A stretch of 64,000 bases of DNA, taken from assembly GCA_016795105.1 (NCBI GenBank), contig JAEUIH010000023.1, positions 1 through 64,000 of the forward strand. Direction: 5' to 3'. Position 1 is the first letter of the stretch. The number at the start of each line of letters is the position of its first letter. The position numbers and the translations under genes are program-made. Source of the stretch: Planctomyces sp. Its GTDB lineage: Bacteria > Planctomycetota > Planctomycetia > Planctomycetales > Planctomycetaceae. Positions 60,066-64,000 of this stretch are shown piece after piece. The notes under the pieces were generated by a model. The model was not told the DNA's origin. It was given only the letters and a program-made list of their open reading frames with translations, and searched no databases.

Positions 60066-62671
60066 TTTAGCAAATGATCGACCTGATCGGAGAAAACTTC
60101 ATCCAGGCCTGTTTCGGTGGCTGGAGCAACCGAAGGATTGGATTCGACGAAGATGGCTTCTGAGGATTCACGGAACTGCGGAAGTATCTCGAGGCGACGT
60201 TTTGGGAATGCTGGATTCGTCTTGAGAGACGATCCCGACCGGTTAGTTTCCGTTTGCGACATCTGAGCGACGCAGTTCTCGCCCCGGGAAGTTATGAGCG
60301 TAGACCTCTTCGACCATCGTGGATCCATATCGTCGGTGCGGTTCACGGTGCCGTTCGAAGAATCGTCTTCGTCGACGACAGCACCCGTCCCAAAGCCTAG
60401 AAAAATATCGACTCGACCACCTGTCCCACCACCAGGACTTCGCGGAATTCCTCGATCATCGTTGATAATCAGGCCTGTTCCGGACCCATCGTCAATTGTG
60501 GCATTCGATGGATTAGTCAGTACGACTCGAAATGTCTCGTCATCTTCAACGACAAGATCTCCGAGGATTACGACTTGAATGGTTTTTGAGATTTGCCCTG
60601 GACTAAAGGTAACGACACCGGAGTTTGCTGTGTAGTCCCTGTTGCCGGTCGTCGCAGTACCGTTCACAGTGCCGAACTGGACTGTGACGGTTGAGCTGGA
60701 CGCCGCGGAAAGTGATACTCGGAACGTCATCAATGTTTGTTCGGGCTTTCCGGCATCGGCACCGAACATGATGAGGTTTCCTTCTATGGCATTCGCATCT
60801 GTAATGCGAATTGAAGGAAGCGGCATCGGGTCATCATCCACGATGGTGCCGGCTCCGGAGCCGTCCGCGATATTGAGACCAGAGGCATTTGACAGATTCA
60901 GTGACAGCGTTTCATTGCCTTCATAGAGAACATCAGCAACCGTTGAAATCGTGACAGTCTTTGATGTTTCTCCGGGGTTGAACGTGATGGTTCCATTTTG
61001 AGCTGTGTAGTCACTGCCGGCAACCGCTGTTCCGTTTGCCGTGGCGAAGTCCACAGAAACAGAATTGCTGACAGCCTCCGAGAGGGACAACGTAAACACG
61101 AGGTTTCCTCCCTCGATGACAGTTGCATCTGAGATCGTCAAATCCGGCACAACGCCAGGCGCGATGATTGAGCCAAGGAAGGAATACTGCCCAATGCTTC
61201 CATACGATGAATATCCCGTCGTCAGGGGATCGCCCTTACCAACAGCCGCAACGGAAAGATAGTAGGTGCCAGCTGGCACATTCTGATTGATTGTTGCCCC
61301 GAGAGCGTCAGTGGGATTCGACGCAGTTATGACGGTACCGGCTGAATTCAGAAGCGTCGCTCGAATATCAAGATTTGGGCCTGTTTCAAAGGGGCTGACT
61401 GTCAGGCTGATATTTCCGGCAGCGGTAACAAATGAAAACACATCGACGTCAGTACTCTGTTCAATCAGACCCGCGCCGTCAATTGTCGTTGGATTCACTA
61501 CGAATGCGGGTGTTGCGGTTCCCACAGTGTTCCCATAATCATCGCTTCGATAACCGAAACCATTTTGGGTCGTAATCATCCCCAGGTCGTTTTCGCGGTT
61601 GTTGGCCCCGGCGTATTCACCAAAGCTCCACTGACTCAGGTTCTGATAGTAGCCGACCCCCATGATCGGAGCCCAGCCGGTTTCGCCACTGCCGTGCCCT
61701 CCGTAGTAGCCAGTGCTGCTCGTGCCGTCATGCCTGAGTCCGAGAGTATGTCCGACTTCGTGACTGACGGCTTCGGCTGTGTATTTGACATTGCCGTTGC
61801 CCAGCTGTGCAGTAAACGCGTATGTCGGCGTATCCGAATTCCAGTTGAATGAAGTCAGGTAAGCAACGCCACCTGCACCTGCCCCGTACCAGTCGTAGCT
61901 ACTGCCGCCAATGGCAACGCGGACGCCCCAGCGAGTATCTGAGGAGCTGCTTTTGAGCAGGTCGTTGATATCAGCAGGCTCCTGAGTCGTCACATTTACG
62001 TCAAATGTGATGAAGTCTTCAGCGACTCTCTGCCAAATCTTCTGGATGTTGGCAAGCTCGGTGTTGCTGAAGCCGGCAGTTCCGTCTGTGTTATATTCAG
62101 GCGTTACAAACGGCGCTCCTCCGGTGAAGCTTGAATTCCACGAAGTGCCAGCCGTCGTGTGGCCGTTGAAGTCGAGATAGATCGTATGACGAGCACCGGG
62201 ATTGGTATTCAGGTAGAATGTTTCTGCAAGGGGAAACGGCGATGCCCCGCCCCCTGTGGTTCCGCCAGCTATTGTACGAGCCTCTTCTTCTTCGGCCTCG
62301 GCGAAGTGGTCGTCCTCGTCATGATCGAGGTCTCCTTCGTGATGATCAGGATCGTGGTCCAGATCCTCAAATTCCGGCATCTCACACCACTCATTGCCGA
62401 ATTCATCGACGTGAATCACAAGATCATGGTCATGATCGTGATCGTGATCGTCCACGGAATGAACAGACTCATGATCGTGATCTGAATCGAGGTCCACACC
62501 TGTGTCATACACAGCACTCAGGAGGCAGCGAGCTTCAAGTGATTCCGAGGCATCAACTTTTCGAGTTCTTCCTATGACGCCTGAACGGCGTGCCTTTCGG
62601 GGAGCACGGCTGATGACACCGTAATGAACAAGCTGTTTTCGAAACGAGATCAGCCATGTGCTCAGAACCAT
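60062..62671 (-). CDS. Surface metalloprotease with LEPR-XLL-like motif, His/Asp tract and Calx-beta domains
   Basis: The 869-residue protein starts from an ATG with GGAGGT 6 bp upstream. An unusual N-terminus (basic, then SLEARCLLSA, about 43-52) is a variant of the planctomycete LEPR-XLL motif found at the start of giant surface proteins. A His/Asp/Glu-rich tract follows (about 60-130, with several HD pairs). The metzincin-like protease (about 155-380) has HEVGHTLGLRHDG (about 306-318), a zinc site HExxHxxGxxH, and a Met in PIMGVGYY. A PPC-type domain (about 400-510) and two Calx-beta domains (about 515-735, FTLSLSEAVSNSVSVDFATANG...) follow, then an unassigned tail. The tract may bind Ca or Zn. 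The TAG stop comes from a REP-like hairpin. Confidence 0.85.
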   Translation of the reverse strand: MVLSTWLISFRKQLVHYGVISRAPRKARRSGVIGRTRKVDASESLEARCLLSAVYDTGVDLDSDHDHESVHSVDDHDHDHDHDLVIHVDEFGNEWCEMPEFEDLDHDPDHHEGDLDHDEDDHFAEAEEEEARTIAGGTTGGGASPFPLAETFYLNTNPGARHTIYLDFNGHTTAGTSWNSSFTGGAPFVTPEYNTDGTAGFSNTELANIQKIWQRVAEDFITFDVNVTTQEPADINDLLKSSSSDTRWGVRVAIGGSSYDWYGAGAGGVAYLTSFNWNSDTPTYAFTAQLGNGNVKYTAEAVSHEVGHTLGLRHDGTSSTGYYGGHGSGETGWAPIMGVGYYQNLSQWSFGEYAGANNRENDLGMITTQNGFGYRSDDYGNTVGTATPAFVVNPTTIDGAGLIEQSTDVDVFSFVTAAGNISLTVSPFETGPNLDIRATLLNSAGTVITASNPTDALGATINQNVPAGTYYLSVAAVGKGDPLTTGYSSYGSIGQYSFLGSIIAPGVVPDLTISDATVIEGGNLVFTLSLSEAVSNSVSVDFATANGTAVAGSDYTAQNGTITFNPGETSKTVTISTVADVLYEGNETLSLNLSNASGLNIADGSGAGTIVDDDPMPLPSIRITDANAIEGNLIMFGADAGKPEQTLMTFRVSLSAASSSTVTVQFGTVNGTATTGNRDYTANSGVVTFSPGQISKTIQVVILGDLVVEDDETFRVVLTNPSNATIDDGSGTGLIINDDRGIPRSPGGGTGGRVDIFLGFGTGAVVDEDDSSNGTVNRTDDMDPRWSKRSTLITSRGENCVAQMSQTETNRSGSSLKTNPAFPKRRLEILPQFRESSEAIFVESNPSVAPATETGLDEVFSDQVDHLLK

Positions 62672-62827
62672 CTTCGAACCTCCAGGACTCAGAACGAATC
62701 AGACAGGAAAGTGAGAGAAAGGCGATGTCCACTGAGACTATTTCATAAGTTTTCTTCCGTCAACTCCGACGGGGCTCCGAATCGCGCAAGCAGGCATAAG
62801 TTAGTGGCTTTACGGGGTCTGGCAGAA

Positions 62828-63469
62828 TCAGTTCGGGGCGAGCAAGCCGCGAAGAAGAATCTCCATTATGACAGCATGCTGATCCTTGGCGGATCGCCCA
62901 AGAAAATGATTGGTGAACATCGTTCCATAGACCAGGTTGCCAATGAAGTCGAGCACTTGATCAACTTTGAGTTCTCGTCTCAGAGTTCCATTCTGCAGGA
63001 GTTCGGCCCAGACAGTTCTCCATCGTTCCCGGCTCTCTTCGCGATACATGAAGTACGTAGGTGTCAGTCGGTCATGGAACGAAGCGCGTTCGTGAATGAG
63101 GAGCTCGGCCTGTTCGGGGTGCGTTTCAAAGAACAGAAGGTATGCCAGAATTCCAGCAGAAATCTTCTCCAGCGCGGCAGTGTGTTGCGAAGCGGCGGTC
63201 TGCACGCTGGCCTGAAGTTCGCGCATCCCCTGGTCGACGCAGGCACAGAATAATTCTTCTTTGCTGCGAAAGTAAAGATACAGCGTTCCTTTGGCAATGC
63301 CGGATTCCGCGGCGACGCGTTCCATTTCGCAGTCCGCATAGCCGTCCCGTGCAAACAATTTCGCGGCGTGCTGAAGAATACTGTTACGGCGTTCGGTCTT
63401 GCGATCGCTGAGTGCAGGTGCCTCGGAGTCTGAATCCGTGACGGTGTTTGTTGTTGGCGTTTGGGTCAT
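62828..63469 (-). CDS. TetR-family transcriptional repressor
   Basis: The 213-residue protein has the TetR HTH domain at about 27-75: ILQHAAKLFARDGYADCEMERVAAESGIAKGTLYLYFRSKEELF, with the recognition helix AKGTLYLYF. The C-terminal ligand domain is helical (LEKISAGILAYLLFFETHPEQAELL). The first ~20 residues are a polar Thr/Asp/Ser tail. It is divergent from a rightward RND adaptor gene, with an 18-bp palindrome between them, so it probably represses the efflux operon and itself until a drug-like ligand binds. Confidence 0.9.
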   Translation of the reverse strand: MTQTPTTNTVTDSDSEAPALSDRKTERRNSILQHAAKLFARDGYADCEMERVAAESGIAKGTLYLYFRSKEELFCACVDQGMRELQASVQTAASQHTAALEKISAGILAYLLFFETHPEQAELLIHERASFHDRLTPTYFMYREESRERWRTVWAELLQNGTLRRELKVDQVLDFIGNLVYGTMFTNHFLGRSAKDQHAVIMEILLRGLLAPN

Positions 63470-63549
63470 GCCTGGTGCCGGCTGTGGTTTCGTTGCTGGA
63501 TTTTTTAATCTTGTTCACATGGGGGATCGGAGAGTGTTTGCAACATTTA

Positions 63550-63619
63550 GGATGGGCATTCCTGCCCGTCCCGTATCCGTTGCGGCGGTGGCGGACGGCA
63601 CTCGGAGAGTGCCTGCTAC
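63550..63619. repeat. REP-like hairpin and family-B hairpin
   Basis: Family B at 63550-63571 (arms GGATGGGCA/TGCCCGTCC, loop TTCC), then family A at 63591-63619 (GCGGAC, arms GGCACTC/GAGTGCC, loop GGA, TGCTAC). Both lie in the divergent intergenic DNA between the TetR gene and the adaptor gene, before the palindromic operator. Confidence 0.8.
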
Positions 63620-63677
63620 TTTGGGAACGTACCTGTTGAAAGACGGAGATCAGATGTCTATTCTACAGAGGCCTGCC

Positions 63678-63695
63678 TGACTGACTAGTCAGTCA
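63678..63695. promoter_or_regulatory. Palindromic TetR-type operator
   Basis: TGACTGACTAGTCAGTCA is an 18-bp perfect palindrome with no spacer, in the divergent gap, 45 bp before the adaptor start. Its length and symmetry fit a TetR-family dimer site. Confidence 0.7.
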
Positions 63696-63739
63696 TTTCC
63701 TTCCAAAATGAATTTTCATACCTTTCTTCTGGCTCTGTG

Positions 63740-64000
63740 ATGTCACGAACTCGAACTCGCGCCAATGTCAGTGATCACTGCCAATCGGTGGTCTTGAGTT
63801 GTTTTGTCTGTCTTCTGTTTGCCGGCTGTGGTGCCGGTCAGGGTGGACCGGGGCAAGGTGGGCCTCCGGGGCCAGGTGGTGCTGCGGGCAAGCCTGTGAT
63901 TCAGGTCAAATGGACAACTCCGAAAACTAAATCTGTCACCGAGTACGAAGAGTTTACGGGCAGGACCGCAGCCGTTCAGTCCATCGAACTTCGATCTCGT
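63740..64000 (+). CDS. RND efflux membrane-fusion adaptor, lipoprotein (3' end outside window)
   Basis: The first 87 residues are seen. The start MSRTRTRANVSD is followed by a lipoprotein signal (VVLSCFVCLLFAGC, lipobox LFAGC with the Cys at residue 30) and a flexible Gly/Pro/Gln-rich linker. The mature start is VKWTTPKTKSVTEYEEFTGRTAAVQSIELRSR, which is the conserved entry of HlyD/MFP adaptors ('y.EftGrteA..sveirarv'). Such proteins bridge an RND pump and an outer-membrane channel. It is divergent from tetR, with a shared palindromic operator; the pump gene should follow beyond the right edge. Confidence 0.85.
   Translation, partial: MSRTRTRANVSDHCQSVVLSCFVCLLFAGCGAGQGGPGQGGPPGPGGAAGKPVIQVKWTTPKTKSVTEYEEFTGRTAAVQSIELRSR

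Overview
The window comes from a planctomycete, most likely a marine-type member of the Planctomycetales. The evidence is the set of lineage-typical families: a DUF1501 protein paired with a PSD1/DUF1553 cytochrome protein, a PVC-type haem-binding dehydrogenase, DUF1580, DUF1583, TIGR03067 modules, an ECF sigma factor joined to a serine/threonine kinase, a LEPR-XLL-like surface protein, and BatA/VWA membrane proteins. The exact genus cannot be read from the sequence alone.

Region 1 (1-8104) is mobile or degraded DNA. An IS4-type transposase end interrupts an RHS/YD-repeat gene. It is followed by a putative iteron origin and a leftward module: primase/AAA ATPase, small HTH protein, DUF1580 protein, an orphan 308-aa protein and a tyrosine integrase. 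The integrase lies against the 3' end of tRNA-Pro(UGG), as in an integrative element.

Region 2 (8.4-28 kb) is a chromosomal mix: two overlapping BatA/VWA genes, a PAS-GGDEF-EAL protein, two SPFH/band-7 membrane proteins in tandem, ScpB, two genes of unknown function, tRNA-Arg(CCU), the DUF1501 and PSD1 pair, and a GlsB/YeaQ-type membrane protein.

Region 3 (28-51 kb) is regulatory and housekeeping: ArsR with a Cys-rich micro-ORF, ECF sigma translationally coupled to a large kinase, a PI-PLC-like secreted enzyme, TPR and DUF1583 proteins, a broken YciI-like gene, a CHAP-like peptidase, a DUF3127 SSB-like protein, DprA, the PVC dehydrogenase and a PQQ-propeller protein.

Region 4 (51-60 kb) is a tightly packed seven-gene catabolic operon: sodium/solute symporter, glycosidase-like propeller, aldehyde dehydrogenase, D-threonine-aldolase-like enzyme, aldo/keto reductase, sialidase-like protein and amidohydrolase. 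After it come a secreted metalloprotease with Calx-beta domains, and a TetR regulator divergent from the start of an RND efflux adaptor, with an 18-bp palindromic operator between them.

Scattered through the intergenic DNA are ten copies of a 29-bp GTAG-headed hairpin. Its stems differ between copies but stay complementary. In two places an inverted pair lies exactly between convergent genes and supplies the TAG stop codons of both. A second GTAG hairpin family and two longer dispersed repeat families (about 90 and 120 bp) are also present. These elements, together with the tRNA-Pro island and its putative origin, are the most unusual content of the window.
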